Source: Pseudanabaena sp. Salubria-1 (GTDB lineage: Bacteria > Cyanobacteriota > Cyanobacteriia > Pseudanabaenales > Pseudanabaenaceae). Taken from it: DNA of 64,000 nucleotides. Of the stretch, positions 19,698-28,566 are shown piece after piece. A program made the translations under genes and the position numbers. The notes under the pieces were generated by a model. It had not been told where the DNA came from, did no database searches, and saw only the letters and a list, made by a program, of their open reading frames with translations. The stretch spans positions 1 to 64,000 of the forward strand of contig JALQCR010000007.1 in NCBI GenBank assembly GCA_023336205.1, read 5' to 3'. Numbering within the stretch: position 1 is the stretch's first letter; each line of letters opens with the position of its first letter.

Positions 19698-19738
19698 ACT
19701 CTCACATTCCTAATCAATAACTTCAATACCTTAGAGCT

Positions 19739-20578
19739 ATGTCAACCACTAATTCCTATCAAGACCCTGTAGCCAAATTGATTAATTTACAGGAAAAAAC
19801 CAGATGGGATGACGAGCATTGGCTTGATTATGTAAGCCAATTTGGACTAAGCGCAGCCGACTTACCTGAACTGAGCCGACTTATTGCAGATGACGAACTT
19901 GTTGATGATGATGGCGAACTAATATTCTGTGAAATTCATGTCCTCAGAGCCTTAGTTCAGATCGCTCCAGAAGAAGGAGTTAAACTCTATATCGCTCAAT
20001 TACAAAAGTTTCCTGAAGATGATTGGCTCCATGAAGAAGTTGATGGAATTAGTCGCAATGCTGGTGCAAAGGCGAGCGAGCCATTTAGTAAAATGCTTAC
20101 AGATCCTAATCAAGATGAACGATTGCGAGTGACATTTGCCAATGGATTAGAGGAAATTGGCAAAACTCATCCCGCATCTCGTGATGCTTGTGTTAAGGCT
20201 TTGATGGGACAATTACAGAATTATCATGTTCAGGATGGGGACTATCTCAATTCAGTATTGGTGAGCAATCTCATTCAATTAAAAGCTGTAGAAGCAGTAA
20301 ATCTAATAGAAGAAGTATTTGCCAATCGAGAGCTTGATGAGTGGGGTACAGGATCTTGGGCAGAAGCACAGGTATCTCTGGGGCTAAAACAAGAATCTGA
20401 TTTTTCGCCAGAGGAGTTAGTCCCGAAGCCTCCAAAAAATATGCTTGCAATTCGAGAAATGATTGATAATTTGGCTAAGCTCCGTGATATTGAAGAAAGG
20501 GAAAAGCGATCGCTTACACCTAAAAAGCCTACTGCTAAAGGATTTGGTTCAAATAAAAACAAAAAGAAAAAATCTTAA
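19739..20578 (+). CDS. HEAT-like hypothetical protein
   Basis: This 279-residue acidic soluble protein is built of paired helices. Successive blocks such as EIHVLRALVQIAPEEGVKLY and ERLRVTFANGLEEIGKTHP resemble HEAT-type repeats, which usually bind other proteins. The last 20 residues are a basic tail (KGFGSNKNKKKKS) that could bind nucleic acid or act as a targeting tail. No catalytic motif is visible. It starts at ATG 19739 about 100 bp after ndhE and ends 11 bp before the GtrA gene. The function is unknown; DUF1186-type proteins have a similar build, but I cannot confirm membership. Confidence 0.65.
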   Translation: MSTTNSYQDPVAKLINLQEKTRWDDEHWLDYVSQFGLSAADLPELSRLIADDELVDDDGELIFCEIHVLRALVQIAPEEGVKLYIAQLQKFPEDDWLHEEVDGISRNAGAKASEPFSKMLTDPNQDERLRVTFANGLEEIGKTHPASRDACVKALMGQLQNYHVQDGDYLNSVLVSNLIQLKAVEAVNLIEEVFANRELDEWGTGSWAEAQVSLGLKQESDFSPEELVPKPPKNMLAIREMIDNLAKLRDIEEREKRSLTPKKPTAKGFGSNKNKKKKS

Positions 20579-20589
20579 TTGAGCTAAAC

Positions 20590-21057
20590 ATGGGTGAAAA
20601 GCCAAAACCAAATCCTATAGAAATTCCTTTAGAAAAAATTGTTCAGAAACTTTGGCGACAACGTAGTTTCAGATTTTTATTTGTAGGAGTATTGCTAACC
20701 TTACTAAATATTCTTTTAATTGTCGTTATAGTGGATATTTTTAACTTAAATACACCGCTATTGCGATCGCTTGGCAATGCATGTGTGACCGAGATTTGCT
20801 TGTTAATAAGCTTCTTTTGCTATCGGCAATTTGTTTGGCAAGTAGAAAAATTACGATGCCAAGAAATTTATCTCTGAGAACTACCGAAGTACCATGTATC
20901 TGTAGCTTCCGTGATTTCACTTAGAGTTCTAATACTATTCCCGTTATTAGATTGGTTGGGTATGCATCCTGCACTAAATACAATGATTGGGATCGCTTTG
21001 GGGGCAGTATCAAGTTATGCTTTGAGTGACAAATTTGTTTTTAATGTTCGTAAGTAG
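20590..21057 (+). pseudogene. GtrA-family membrane protein with in-frame TGA
   Basis: GtrA proteins are small four-helix membrane proteins linked to lipid-linked sugar transfer or surface polysaccharide. The frame opens at ATG 20590 and gives helices 1 and 2 (FRFLFVGVLLTLLNILLIVV, then a second ending FVWQVEK). It then meets TGA at 20875-20877 and continues in the same frame through helices 3 and 4 (VLILFPLLDWLGMHPALNTM, then ALSDKFVFNV) to TAG 21055-21057. One base change would restore 155 residues. The stop falls in the cytosolic loop between helices 2 and 3. Either the gene is dead or the two halves are made separately. The neighbour at 21164 looks like a sugar enzyme. Confidence 0.8.
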
Positions 21058-21163
21058 ATTTTGCTGACTAAGAAAATCAAGAACAATAATCCGAAATTAT
21101 TGTATGTTTATAGCTGCATTTAAAAATTACTAATAGTCAAATTTATAAGAAAATCACTCCAGT

Positions 21164-21886
21164 ATGAAGACTAACCCACACAGTATTGTCATTGTATTGA
21201 CTGGGACTATTATTCCAAATGTGACGATAAGTTCTCAACACAATAATTCAGAAAAGAGAAGAAAAGAATATTTAGAATGTATTCGTTTCTACACCCAATT
21301 TTCCAAGGTATATTTTTTAGAAAACTCGTCATATCCCCTTGAAAATGATGACGAATTTCAAAATATTTCAAATCTGATGGTCAGGAAATTTTCTCCATCT
21401 TTATTCCCCGAAAGAGGGAAGGGGTTTCAAGAGTTTGAAATGCTCGATATATGGCTAAAAAATGAGGTAGATCGAATTGAAAACTTTATCAAAGTTACTG
21501 GAAGATACTTATATCCTGATTTCCCTAAAATATGGTCGGAATGTCAGGAAAATATAGATAAAAAGATGATTATCAACCAATATTTATTTGTGGAAGCTGG
21601 TGTTGGTTTATTTTTTATCACAACCGATTTTTACAGGGAGAATTTCTTTGATCTCTATCAGAGTTCTGATGATAGAAAGGGAATCAGCATAGATTTCTGT
21701 GTATACGAAAAATTGAAATCAGTTCCTAAAAAATATTTTAGAGGATTTTGCAATGACACAAGATGTATAGGGATAGAAGGAGGTAGTGGTAGACAGATGA
21801 GAAACAGTCTTACTGACACATTGAATTGTCTAATTAGAAAGGTTAACTACATTTTTGACAAACACTATATTTGGTTGAGTTTTTAA
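21164..21886 (+). CDS. glycosyltransferase-like protein of unknown function
   Basis: This 240-residue soluble protein has base composition clearly richer in A and T than its neighbours, which suggests acquisition by transfer. The N-terminus HSIVIVLTGTIIPNV followed by RRKEYLECIRFYTQFSKVYF, and the middle segment NFIKVTGRYLYPDFPKIW, resemble proteins in surface-sugar gene clusters that act as glycosyltransferases. The latter block ('K-x-TGRY') is the main clue. No DxD motif is obvious. Position after a GtrA gene supports a role in cell-surface glycan. ATG 21164 is the start. Confidence 0.5.
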   Translation: MKTNPHSIVIVLTGTIIPNVTISSQHNNSEKRRKEYLECIRFYTQFSKVYFLENSSYPLENDDEFQNISNLMVRKFSPSLFPERGKGFQEFEMLDIWLKNEVDRIENFIKVTGRYLYPDFPKIWSECQENIDKKMIINQYLFVEAGVGLFFITTDFYRENFFDLYQSSDDRKGISIDFCVYEKLKSVPKKYFRGFCNDTRCIGIEGGSGRQMRNSLTDTLNCLIRKVNYIFDKHYIWLSF

Positions 21887-21995
21887 AGTTATTTTCCCTT
21901 TGCAAAACAATCCTCAATCGCCTACTGTCGCGATTAGGGTCATTGAGTAGGAAGTTGGTTAGGATTTACCCAATAAATTTTTACCTTTTTCCTTG

Positions 21996-22332
21996 TTAAG
22001 CCATCGCAAAACCATTGTATTGACGCATAAACGGCGAATGGTAAGCCAAAACTATGTCCGTTTTGGAAACCGCCCTTTTCGGTAAGTTCATTGGCAACGC
22101 CGATTTCCGTGCCATCATATTGAATCCAGATTTTGCCATCCTCTAAATCAATATGAATTAAAGCGCCAAAAACTCGCCGATCGCCTTGCCAACCAGTGCG
22201 AAGTAGTTGATAGCGATCACGCTCAACATCGAATAGTAACTTCATTGAAATTTCACCATATACTGGTTGAACCTTGCCATGTTCAGTCAGAATTTCTCGA
22301 ACAATTTGTCGGTAGCCATCTAGTTTATCCAT
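21996..22332 (-). pseudogene. xisI: XisI-like protein, frameshifted
   Basis: XisI (fdxN-element excision controlling factor) proteins have about 111 residues and spread widely in cyanobacteria with XisH. From ATG 22332 the frame reads MDKLDGYRQIVREIL, then FGALIHIDLEDGKIWIQYDG and TEIGVANELTEKG, a clear match. After that it leaves the family and runs on to 21940 (130 residues). Dropping one G from the GGG at 22073-22075 restores KTDIVLAYHSPFMRQYNGFA and a stop at 21996-21998, which is the family C-terminus at the family length (111 residues). So this is a one-base insertion at a short G run. The protein made would have a foreign tail of about 50 residues. Confidence 0.85.
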
Positions 22333-22388
22333 TGAATATCACCAGTTTGAACGTTATAAATCAAAAGAAGAACTTGCTGATCGCAAAA
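22320..22388 (-). pseudogene. xisH: XisH remnant (C-terminal 22 codons)
   Basis: Overlapping the xisI start, another frame reads DQQVLLLIYNVQTGDIQWIN and then TAG at 22320-22322. This matches the usual XisH end, and the overlap with the xisI start is the usual arrangement. A TGA at 22389-22391 precedes it and the next gene ends at 22392, so the rest of xisH has been deleted. Confidence 0.65.
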
Positions 22389-22391
22389 TCA

Positions 22392-23087
22392 CTATATCAA
22401 CGTATAAATTTGCAGAAAATAACTCAGAGATGCACTGGCTAAGGGAACTGAGAGGTTATCTGTGCCACCAGGAGAAAATGCTTCAAGCATCGCCGCGATC
22501 GCTGCTACAGGTATGGCAACACCTATATCATGCGCTGAAAGGCTATGACCAGAAGCAAAAATACCCAGCATAACGATCAAACTAGTAACAAACATTGCCA
22601 AAGATCCTTCGAGACTCCGCTTGTTTCCCATATAGATAAAAGTATGTTTGCCAAAACGTTTACCAATAAGAGCCGCCATGCCATCTCCCCATGACATCAC
22701 CATCACACCGATTACCGCATATTGTGGATGGTGATCCCATAAAAGCCCGACTAAAACCGTAATACTCAAGGCGTAATAAAAAACCCCATAGGTCTTTCTC
22801 CCCACATCATTAAGCATCGGCAAGATATTTGTATGATGAGAAGCTAAAGCGATCGCACTAAATGTCACACCTGCGGTCACACATAGCCATGTCGGGATAT
22901 GCAACCACCATGCGATCAGCAAGACATTACCAGTGCCAATATGTACGACTTTGCGAACTAGTTCTGGATCTTGCTTGAGGCGGCGCAAGATCTCTGAAGC
23001 TAGAAATACTAGACCTAGCCAAATAGCCACAGCACTAATCTGGATTGTTAGGGTGGTGATCGGAGAGATGTCGCTAGTTATGGGCAT
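22392..23087 (-). CDS. phytol/polyprenol kinase-like membrane protein
   Basis: This 231-residue membrane protein of the dolichol kinase/phytol kinase (VTE5-like) family has about seven hydrophobic helices. Conserved segments are DPELVRKVVHIGTGNVLLIA, VMSWGDGMAALIGKRFGKHT and GNKRSLEGSLAMF, the last two forming the CTP-binding region. In cyanobacteria such enzymes phosphorylate phytol released from chlorophyll for reuse in tocopherol and chlorophyll; that substrate is inferred. ATG 23087 is the start. The xisH remnant begins right after its stop. Confidence 0.85.
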   Translation of the reverse strand: MPITSDISPITTLTIQISAVAIWLGLVFLASEILRRLKQDPELVRKVVHIGTGNVLLIAWWLHIPTWLCVTAGVTFSAIALASHHTNILPMLNDVGRKTYGVFYYALSITVLVGLLWDHHPQYAVIGVMVMSWGDGMAALIGKRFGKHTFIYMGNKRSLEGSLAMFVTSLIVMLGIFASGHSLSAHDIGVAIPVAAIAAMLEAFSPGGTDNLSVPLASASLSYFLQIYTLI

Positions 23088-23252
23088 ATGACAAGCTATC
23101 TATGTAGTCGGATGAACAAGTTTATGAGCTATTACCAATGATGATAGATGGTAAGCACATGTTTTATACCAATTCACTCAAATGAAACTACACTTTTGGA
23201 AATCAAAAATCAAACTCAGACAGAGTTTTAAAAATCATCAATTCTCATTATG

Positions 23253-23307
23253 AAAACAATTTTGGTATTTCGAGCGCCAAAGGCACTAGAAATACCAAAA
23301 TTGTTTT
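23253..23307. repeat. 18-bp outer-arm hairpin
   Basis: Arms 23253-23270 and 23290-23307 (AAAACAATTTTGGTATTT and complement) enclose an inner region GCGCC-AAA-GGCAC with partial pairing. It lies in a promoter-side region, not after a gene. Confidence 0.75.
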
Positions 23308-23340
23308 TTGAAAGCCCAACGTATGTGGGCTTTCAAAAAA
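23304..23340. repeat. 15-bp perfect hairpin sharing a T run with its neighbour
   Basis: TTTTTTGAAAGCCCA and its complement flank ACGTATG. Its 5' T run is the 3' T run of the preceding hairpin, so the two form a tandem pair. Confidence 0.75.
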
Positions 23341-23436
23341 TAATTTTTAGAACGAGAATTTCTGTTTAAAAATACAAAACGGCTAAGCCATTTAATTTTG
23401 TGTTAAATAGCTAGTTGGAATTAAATATAAAAGCCC

Positions 23437-23475
23437 AAAACCTGTAGCGCAATCGAAGATTGCGCTACAGGTTTT
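23437..23475. repeat. 18-bp perfect hairpin, loop GAA
   Basis: AAAACCTGTAGCGCAATC and its exact complement flank GAA. It lies about 200 bp upstream of the J-domain gene. Confidence 0.8.
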
Positions 23476-23674
23476 GACCTAGTTACTTAATATTTTTGTT
23501 GAAAGCAATGTCAGAACGTCGGATTTTTAACTGAATATTACATAGTTTAAGCTTTAGGAGTAAACATTATAGAATTAGGATAAATAGCTCTTTCTTTGAT
23601 TTTAGTATTGGTGTAAATAATCTTAGATAAACCAAATCGCAACCATCATCTAGCCATGGGCAAAGCGAGCAAAC

Positions 23675-24772
23675 ATGAATCAGCCCAAGGAGCAGAGACT
23701 CCAGTTTATCCGCTTTGATCGAGGTATTAGTCAGTACAATCATGACTACTACGCTGCCTTGGGTCTACCAATCATTAGCAATCCTACATACATTCGCAAC
23801 GTATATTTGCGGATTGCCCGCATCTTGCATCCCGATATATATGGCTTTTCTGCGGAAGAGAAAGAAATTGCTACGCAATATCTAGCTAAGCTGGTCAACC
23901 CTGCCTATAACGGTTTGATGCGAGAGCAAGACCGCTCAGCCTATCAAGGAATATTTAAGCTCCTTGCCAAACGCTTACTACAAAGATCTCGTAATATTCA
24001 AATTCATTCAGAGATTGCCTGTGAATTGGTAATGACCCCTAGTGATGATGTTTATGAGCGTTTGGTTACGGAAATCGCCAAAGTGCAATATGAATCTCTC
24101 ACCCAAATTATGTTGCATACAGCGGATATCAGTGAACTAAATCTGGTTTATATCCTTTACAAAGAGGGTTATCGACATGGGGCTGTCAATATGCCACCAG
24201 TACTTGCTCCAATGTTGACACCCAAAAGCACAAAATCCTATGTAGCAAATGTTCCCCTTCCTCCACCGTCAAAGCCTAGTTATAACTACAACCTTCAGTA
24301 TGCGACCGATCAACAAGCTAGTAATCTGCATTCTAATTCTGATGAAACAGTAATTCAGACTAGAGTTGAGAGCAATGATATGCAGATGATTAACAATCGG
24401 ATGAAAATCTGTGAAATCTACATATCTCAGAGTAATTGGAAGTCAGCGCTCCAAGATTTGCGAGAGATTTTGTCAATTGATAAGGATAATAGCCGATGTC
24501 TTGCCCTGCTAGGTGTGGTTTACAAGAATATCAATCAACCACAAATGGCAAAAGTGAGCTTCAAGCAATCGCTTCAGATTAATCCTCAAGAAGCCATAGC
24601 TCTAAAACATCTTCTAGAAGTAGACAGTACCATTCCTAATCAAAGCAGTAATAAGAACTGTAAAAGCGCTCGCAACCCAAATCTCCCAAATACCAAAAAG
24701 ACTATCGACAAACCTCAAAAAATTAGTTGGCTATCGCATTTACTAAAATGGGCTTTTGCCAAAAAATCCTAA
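23675..24772 (+). CDS. J-domain and TPR protein
   Basis: This 365-residue protein has an N-terminal J domain (about residues 14-85: DYYAALGLP, then the HPD of RILHPDIYG), which would stimulate an Hsp70. The HPD is intact. A middle helical region follows, then a Pro-rich linker (about 180-205) and two TPR units (about 245-315: WKSALQDLREILSIDKDN, MAKVSFKQSLQINPQEA), and a basic tail. It is therefore a co-chaperone-like adaptor; the client is unknown. It is monocistronic and followed by the hairpin at 24803-24857. Confidence 0.8.
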   Translation: MNQPKEQRLQFIRFDRGISQYNHDYYAALGLPIISNPTYIRNVYLRIARILHPDIYGFSAEEKEIATQYLAKLVNPAYNGLMREQDRSAYQGIFKLLAKRLLQRSRNIQIHSEIACELVMTPSDDVYERLVTEIAKVQYESLTQIMLHTADISELNLVYILYKEGYRHGAVNMPPVLAPMLTPKSTKSYVANVPLPPPSKPSYNYNLQYATDQQASNLHSNSDETVIQTRVESNDMQMINNRMKICEIYISQSNWKSALQDLREILSIDKDNSRCLALLGVVYKNINQPQMAKVSFKQSLQINPQEAIALKHLLEVDSTIPNQSSNKNCKSARNPNLPNTKKTIDKPQKISWLSHLLKWAFAKKS

Positions 24773-24802
24773 AAGTGTTTCTTTGAGTTACTTGTTGTGA
24801 GT

Positions 24803-24857
24803 AAAGCCCATTTATAGAATTGCGGTGCTGAGCACCGCAATCCTATAAATGGGCTTT
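24803..24857. terminator. long hairpin between J-domain gene and hisZ
   Basis: Outer arms AAAGCCCATTTATAG (24803-24817) and complement (24843-24857) continue into an inner stem ATTGCGGTGCT/AGCACCGCAAT. The whole forms a stem of about 26 bp with one bulge. It lies after the J-domain gene. Confidence 0.75.
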
Positions 24858-24917
24858 ATGTTCTGAATATCGACAGTGATTCACGGTACGATAACAGACG
24901 AAGACTGAGAGAACTGT

Positions 24918-26117
24918 ATGGTGCATCAACTGCCGACTGGCGCAAAAGACTTACTTCCCCTAGACGTTGCTCAAAAGCGTTGGATCGAGAGCCGTATTCA
25001 ACAAGTTTTTCAATCATGGGGCTATCAACGCATCATTACCCCTACAGTCGAACATCTGCGATCGCTCACCGCAGGCGGAGCTGTTAACCCAGAATCTGTG
25101 ATTCAACTGCATAGTAACAGTATCGAAATTTTAGGGCTGCGCCCCGAATTTACCGCCTCGATCGCTCGAGCCTATGCTGCCCGTTTGGGAGAAAATGTGG
25201 CAACCTGTCCACAGCGACTCTATTACAACGCCAACGTATTTCGCCGCAGAGCTAATAACACTTCAGAAGAATCTTTTCAAGCAGGCGTAGAACTATTGGG
25301 TGCGTCAGGCTTGCTCTCTGATGGCGAAATCTTGATGCTTCTAGCCGAAAGCCTCGATCGCGTAGAATTGCAAGACTGGCAGATTATTCTTGGTGATGCG
25401 AGACTGACGGGTGCATTACTAGACCTACTCCCTGAGCAATATAGAGACAAAGTGCGGCAATGCCTAGCTAGCCTTGATCGCATAGCCCTGACTGAGATGG
25501 ACTTACCCACTGATGTCAAAGGCTATGCTCTCGAACTGATTGATCTACGCGGCAAGCCCAAAGATGTACTGAGTCGTTTATCGACTAGTGCATGGACATC
25601 AGGACTGACGGGCGAAGTTAATTACCTCAAGTCCTTGATCGATCTCTGGGAAAGTACGGGACTAACTTCAGGCGATCGCCTAATACTCGATCTCAGCTTG
25701 ATGCAAACCTTCGACTATTACACAGGCATCGTGTTTGAGGTTGCCTGTAATAATTATGTGGTCGCTCAAGGCGGACGATATGATCGACTGCTTGGTATCT
25801 ATCATCCTCAAAATGTCAGCTTCCCAAGTATTGGCTTTTGCCTCAACCTCGAAGATTTACAGCAAGCTTTACAATCACGCTTACCACAAACTCTCGCCAA
25901 TTCTAACTGCCTAGTGGTTGCCAAAACTGCTGATGCAATGCAAGCTGCCTTTGCCCATGCTGCATTATTACGTCAAGATCCAGATATTGATGCGATTGAG
26001 CTAGAGCTCGAATTTAGAGATGAGGATGCTGTCCGCGAACATGCGCGATCGCGTGGCATTCCCCAAATTGCATGGGTCACTAGTAATGGTGCGATCGGCT
26101 CAGAAACCATAATCTAA
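24918..26117 (+). CDS. hisZ: ATP phosphoribosyltransferase regulatory subunit
   Basis: HisZ is a paralogue of histidyl-tRNA synthetase that has lost aminoacylation. It binds short-form HisG and is needed for its activity and feedback control in the first step of histidine synthesis. The 399 residues start GAKDLLPLDVAQKRWIE and carry class II synthetase motif 2 (RPEFTASIARAYAARL) and the LMQTFDYYTGIVFEV and AQGGRYDRLLG segments. The C-terminal anticodon-binding region is reduced, and the HisS motif RPEGT appears as RPEFT, which favours HisZ over HisS. No hisG is nearby. The hairpin after it is a canonical terminator. Confidence 0.85.
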   Translation: MVHQLPTGAKDLLPLDVAQKRWIESRIQQVFQSWGYQRIITPTVEHLRSLTAGGAVNPESVIQLHSNSIEILGLRPEFTASIARAYAARLGENVATCPQRLYYNANVFRRRANNTSEESFQAGVELLGASGLLSDGEILMLLAESLDRVELQDWQIILGDARLTGALLDLLPEQYRDKVRQCLASLDRIALTEMDLPTDVKGYALELIDLRGKPKDVLSRLSTSAWTSGLTGEVNYLKSLIDLWESTGLTSGDRLILDLSLMQTFDYYTGIVFEVACNNYVVAQGGRYDRLLGIYHPQNVSFPSIGFCLNLEDLQQALQSRLPQTLANSNCLVVAKTADAMQAAFAHAALLRQDPDIDAIELELEFRDEDAVREHARSRGIPQIAWVTSNGAIGSETII

Positions 26118-26153
26118 AAAAAGATGGAGTGCTTTACACTCCATCTTTTTTTT
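26116..26153 (+). terminator. intrinsic terminator of hisZ
   Basis: AAGATGGAGTG and CACTCCATCTT flank CTTTA, followed by a run of eight or more T. It starts at the hisZ stop. Confidence 0.85.
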
Positions 26154-26410
26154 GCTAGAAAAATTTCTATTAAATCTGGAGAACTTAGGGTAATCTATTC
26201 AACCAATCACCAATTTTGGTTGGGTTGAGGTTTGATAAATAGCAATACTACATTTAGCTACTAAAAAATCCCAAATATATTGTTTAAAAATGTTGCAAAG
26301 CAAATTTCAACAAATATACTGGATTTCTCTAAAACGCAAAGCGTAGTATGTAAATTTATAAAATCGCTAGCCTACTTTGTAAGTGATTTGATAGTGATAG
26401 GTATGACCGA

Positions 26411-26854
26411 ATGAGATTTCCAGAGACCGCAAAATCAACTACAAGTTTAGCTTTCAGCCTAGGTTTAATAGGGGCAATTGCGGCGACGGGCTGGTACTAC
26501 GTCATTGTGCCCTATAGGAAGAGTCCACAAAGACCTATTTTTTCTAATGATCTTAAAGCTGCACCTGTCCCAAAATCGCCGATCGCTGAGATAAAAGTGC
26601 AACCAATTCCCCAGCCCACGGTCAAAGCTAAGCCAAAACCCACTGACGCAAAGTATCAAGGTAAAGTCAATGCCAGCATTGGTCTAGTGTTTCGTGCTGA
26701 TCCAAATCAGGCTGCGCGCAATGTTGGAGGTGCAGACTTTAATGCCAAAGTTGCTGTAATTAAAGAAACTCCCGATCGCGAATGGCTCTTTGTAAGAAAT
26801 GAAAGCACAAAAGAAGAAGGATGGGTAAGAACTGGGAACATCAACAAAGAATAA
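26411..26854 (+). CDS. membrane-anchored SH3-domain protein
   Basis: This 147-residue protein has one N-terminal helix (about residues 11-31, SLAFSLGLIGAIAATGWYYV), a Pro/Lys linker (about 45-80), and a C-terminal bacterial SH3-like domain (GKVNASIGLVFRADPNQAARN to EEGWVRTGNI). Such proteins usually bind peptidoglycan or peptides on the outer face of the inner membrane. No enzyme domain is present. The start is ATG 26411. A strong hairpin follows at 26858-26908. Confidence 0.75.
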   Translation: MRFPETAKSTTSLAFSLGLIGAIAATGWYYVIVPYRKSPQRPIFSNDLKAAPVPKSPIAEIKVQPIPQPTVKAKPKPTDAKYQGKVNASIGLVFRADPNQAARNVGGADFNAKVAVIKETPDREWLFVRNESTKEEGWVRTGNINKE

Positions 26855-26857
26855 ATG

Positions 26858-26908
26858 AACCAAGAAATAGCGGTGCACGGCTTTGCCGCGCACCGCTATT
26901 TCTTGGTT
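26858..26908. terminator. 19-bp perfect hairpin after the SH3-protein gene
   Basis: Arms 26858-26876 and 26890-26908 are exact complements. The apex CGGC-TTT-GCCG sits inside with one mismatched pair. Confidence 0.8.
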
Positions 26909-26929
26909 TTAAGGAAGTATCTCATGCTC

Positions 26930-26982
26930 AAAATCGGTTTTTATCCTGCTGCCGTCGGCAGAATTGTATAAAAACCGATTTT
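26930..26982. repeat. second hairpin upstream of obg
   Basis: AAAATCGGTTTTTA and its complement flank an inner CTGCCGTCGGCAG stem. It is only 22 bp after the previous hairpin, so the pair is in tandem. Confidence 0.75.
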
Positions 26983-27090
26983 TTGGTTTTTATCCTGATG
27001 CACTGCATAATAGAAGGTAAGACCAATAAAGATAATCCTGCATGTTAAGTGGATTGTCTTTGTTAGACAGAGCAAGTAATTGAGTTAGCA

Positions 27091-28086
27091 ATGCATTTTA
27101 TTGATCGAGTTACGATACATGTGAAATCTGGAGATGGCGGCGATGGGCTAGTTGCATTTCGCCGCGAAAAATATGTACCTGCGGGTGGACCTGCGGGTGG
27201 CAATGGTGGTCATGGTGGTTCCGTTATTTTGCAAGCAACAACCGATCTCCAAACCCTTCTGGATTTTCGCTTTGAGAACATTTTTAAAGCTGAAAATGGC
27301 GAGCGTGGCGGGCCCAGCAATATGACGGGCAAAAAAGGTAGTGATCGCGTAATTAAAGTCCCGATCGGTACGGTGGTGATGAATGAAGAAACAGGCGAAG
27401 TTTTGGGTGATCTCACTGAAGTTGACCAAACTTTGTTTGTGGCGAAAGGCGGTAAAGGCGGCTTAGGCAACAAATATTTCTTGAGCAATCAAAATCGTGC
27501 CCCTGACTATGCCTTACCAGGATTACCAGGCGAAGAACTTAATCTGTATTTAGAACTAAAGCTAATTGCTGAAGTCGGGATTATTGGTTTACCCAATGCT
27601 GGCAAATCAACATTGATCTCTGTCGTATCTGCCGCTCGTCCCAAAATTGCCGATTATCCTTTTACTACGCTCGTTCCAAATTTAGGTGTAGTTTCTAAGC
27701 CCTCTGGCGATGGCATTGTGTTTGCCGATATTCCTGGGCTGATCGAAGGTGCATCCGAAGGTATTGGTTTAGGGCATGACTTTTTGCGTCATGTGGAACG
27801 GACTAAGCTCTTAATTCATCTAATCGATGTCACTCAAGATGATCCCCTAGCGGCGTATCACACTATTCAAGAAGAGTTGGTCGCCTATGGGCATGGCTTG
27901 GCTGATAAGCCTCAAATTCTAGCTTTGAATAAGATTGATGCGATGTTGCCTGAGGATGTCGAAGAAATTGCCGCCCAGTTTGATATTCCGATTCTCTCTA
28001 TTTCTGCTGCTTCTAAGAAAGGACTAGATAAGCTCTTGCAATTAGTCTGGAAAACATTAGAAAAGTTTGATCAGCAAAATCCATAA
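27091..28086 (+). CDS. obg: Obg-family GTPase
   Basis: Obg/CgtA is an essential GTPase that acts in assembly of the large ribosomal subunit and in stress signalling. The Gly-rich N-terminal Obg domain ([20 protein letters not shown], residues 9-28) is followed by the G domain: G1 [10 protein letters not shown]3 [10 protein letters not shown]4 NKID and G5 SISA. At 331 residues it lacks the acidic C-terminal extension of some homologues, as is common in cyanobacteria. ATG 27091 is the start. A canonical terminator follows. Confidence 0.95.
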   Translation: MHFIDRVTIHVKSGDGGDGLVAFRREKYVPAGGPAGGNGGHGGSVILQATTDLQTLLDFRFENIFKAENGERGGPSNMTGKKGSDRVIKVPIGTVVMNEETGEVLGDLTEVDQTLFVAKGGKGGLGNKYFLSNQNRAPDYALPGLPGEELNLYLELKLIAEVGIIGLPNAGKSTLISVVSAARPKIADYPFTTLVPNLGVVSKPSGDGIVFADIPGLIEGASEGIGLGHDFLRHVERTKLLIHLIDVTQDDPLAAYHTIQEELVAYGHGLADKPQILALNKIDAMLPEDVEEIAAQFDIPILSISAASKKGLDKLLQLVWKTLEKFDQQNP

Positions 28087-28116
28087 AAAAAGGCGGTGCA
28101 TTGCACTGCCTTTTTT
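28085..28116 (+). terminator. intrinsic terminator of obg
   Basis: GGCGGTGCA and TGCACTGCC (one G-T pair) flank T, with an A run before and a T run after. It begins in the obg stop. Confidence 0.85.
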
Positions 28117-28136
28117 ATAAGGTTAGTAGCGCCGCG

Positions 28137-28463
28137 CTATTTGAACATAATGAAATTACCAAAGGCGGCGATCGTGGTAATTTTCCTATTTGGCATCTCA
28201 GTTGCGTAGAGACTGAAAACTACAAAATTTTGCTGTTTAGTAGAATTTTCTACCAATGTCTTGATCACCCCTTTGCCTTGAGAAATCAAAAATTTGCATG
28301 ATTGCTGAGCAGCTACTGGAAGATCGGCAGTACAAATTGAGGTTTTGCCTGTTTCGGAAAATTGCTCAGTTGCGTACTCGATGTAACGTTCTTTACTAGG
28401 ATTGCTGACAGCCATTACGCCAACGACCACAACAGCTCCGATTAGGATTGCTTGTAATTTCAT
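28137..28463 (-). CDS. DUF4359-like small exported protein
   Basis: This protein of about 108 residues starts at ATG 28463 (MKLQAILIGAVVVVGVMAV); an upstream in-frame ATG five codons earlier is less likely. One N-terminal hydrophobic helix acts as signal or anchor. The following VSNPSKERYIEYATEQFSE matches the opening of cyanobacterial DUF4359 proteins. Two Cys (in SICTADL and QSCKFL) may form a disulfide outside the cytosol. The function is unknown. It is convergent with obg and followed upstream by the cysQ-like gene on the same strand. Confidence 0.65.
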   Translation of the reverse strand: MKLQAILIGAVVVVGVMAVSNPSKERYIEYATEQFSETGKTSICTADLPVAAQQSCKFLISQGKGVIKTLVENSTKQQNFVVFSLYATEMPNRKITTIAAFGNFIMFK

Positions 28464-28566
28464 AATTGAAATAAACAAGGTGCTTAAGTACCTTGTTCCT
28501 TAAATTTCTAGGTCTCTTTACTTTACTGACTAATTACCACAAAAAGTAGGCTGTGCATTGCAAATC

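Larger units (their letters stand above)
23088..23674. other. gene-free divergent region rich in hairpins
   Basis: About 590 bp separate the kinase gene from the J-domain gene. It contains three long hairpins (23253-23307, 23304-23340, 23437-23475) and otherwise AT-rich DNA with no ORF of recognisable family and no tRNA. Both flanking genes point outward, so these hairpins are not at any gene's 3' end. Confidence 0.7.

Noticed and set aside
20875..20877. Selenocysteine or other recoding at the GtrA TGA
   Set aside because: GtrA has no redox residue at this loop and I saw no SECIS-like hairpin just downstream. A nonsense mutation is simpler.
27148..27488. Reading frames antisense to obg
   Set aside because: They arise from the Gly-rich Obg domain coding; no independent support.
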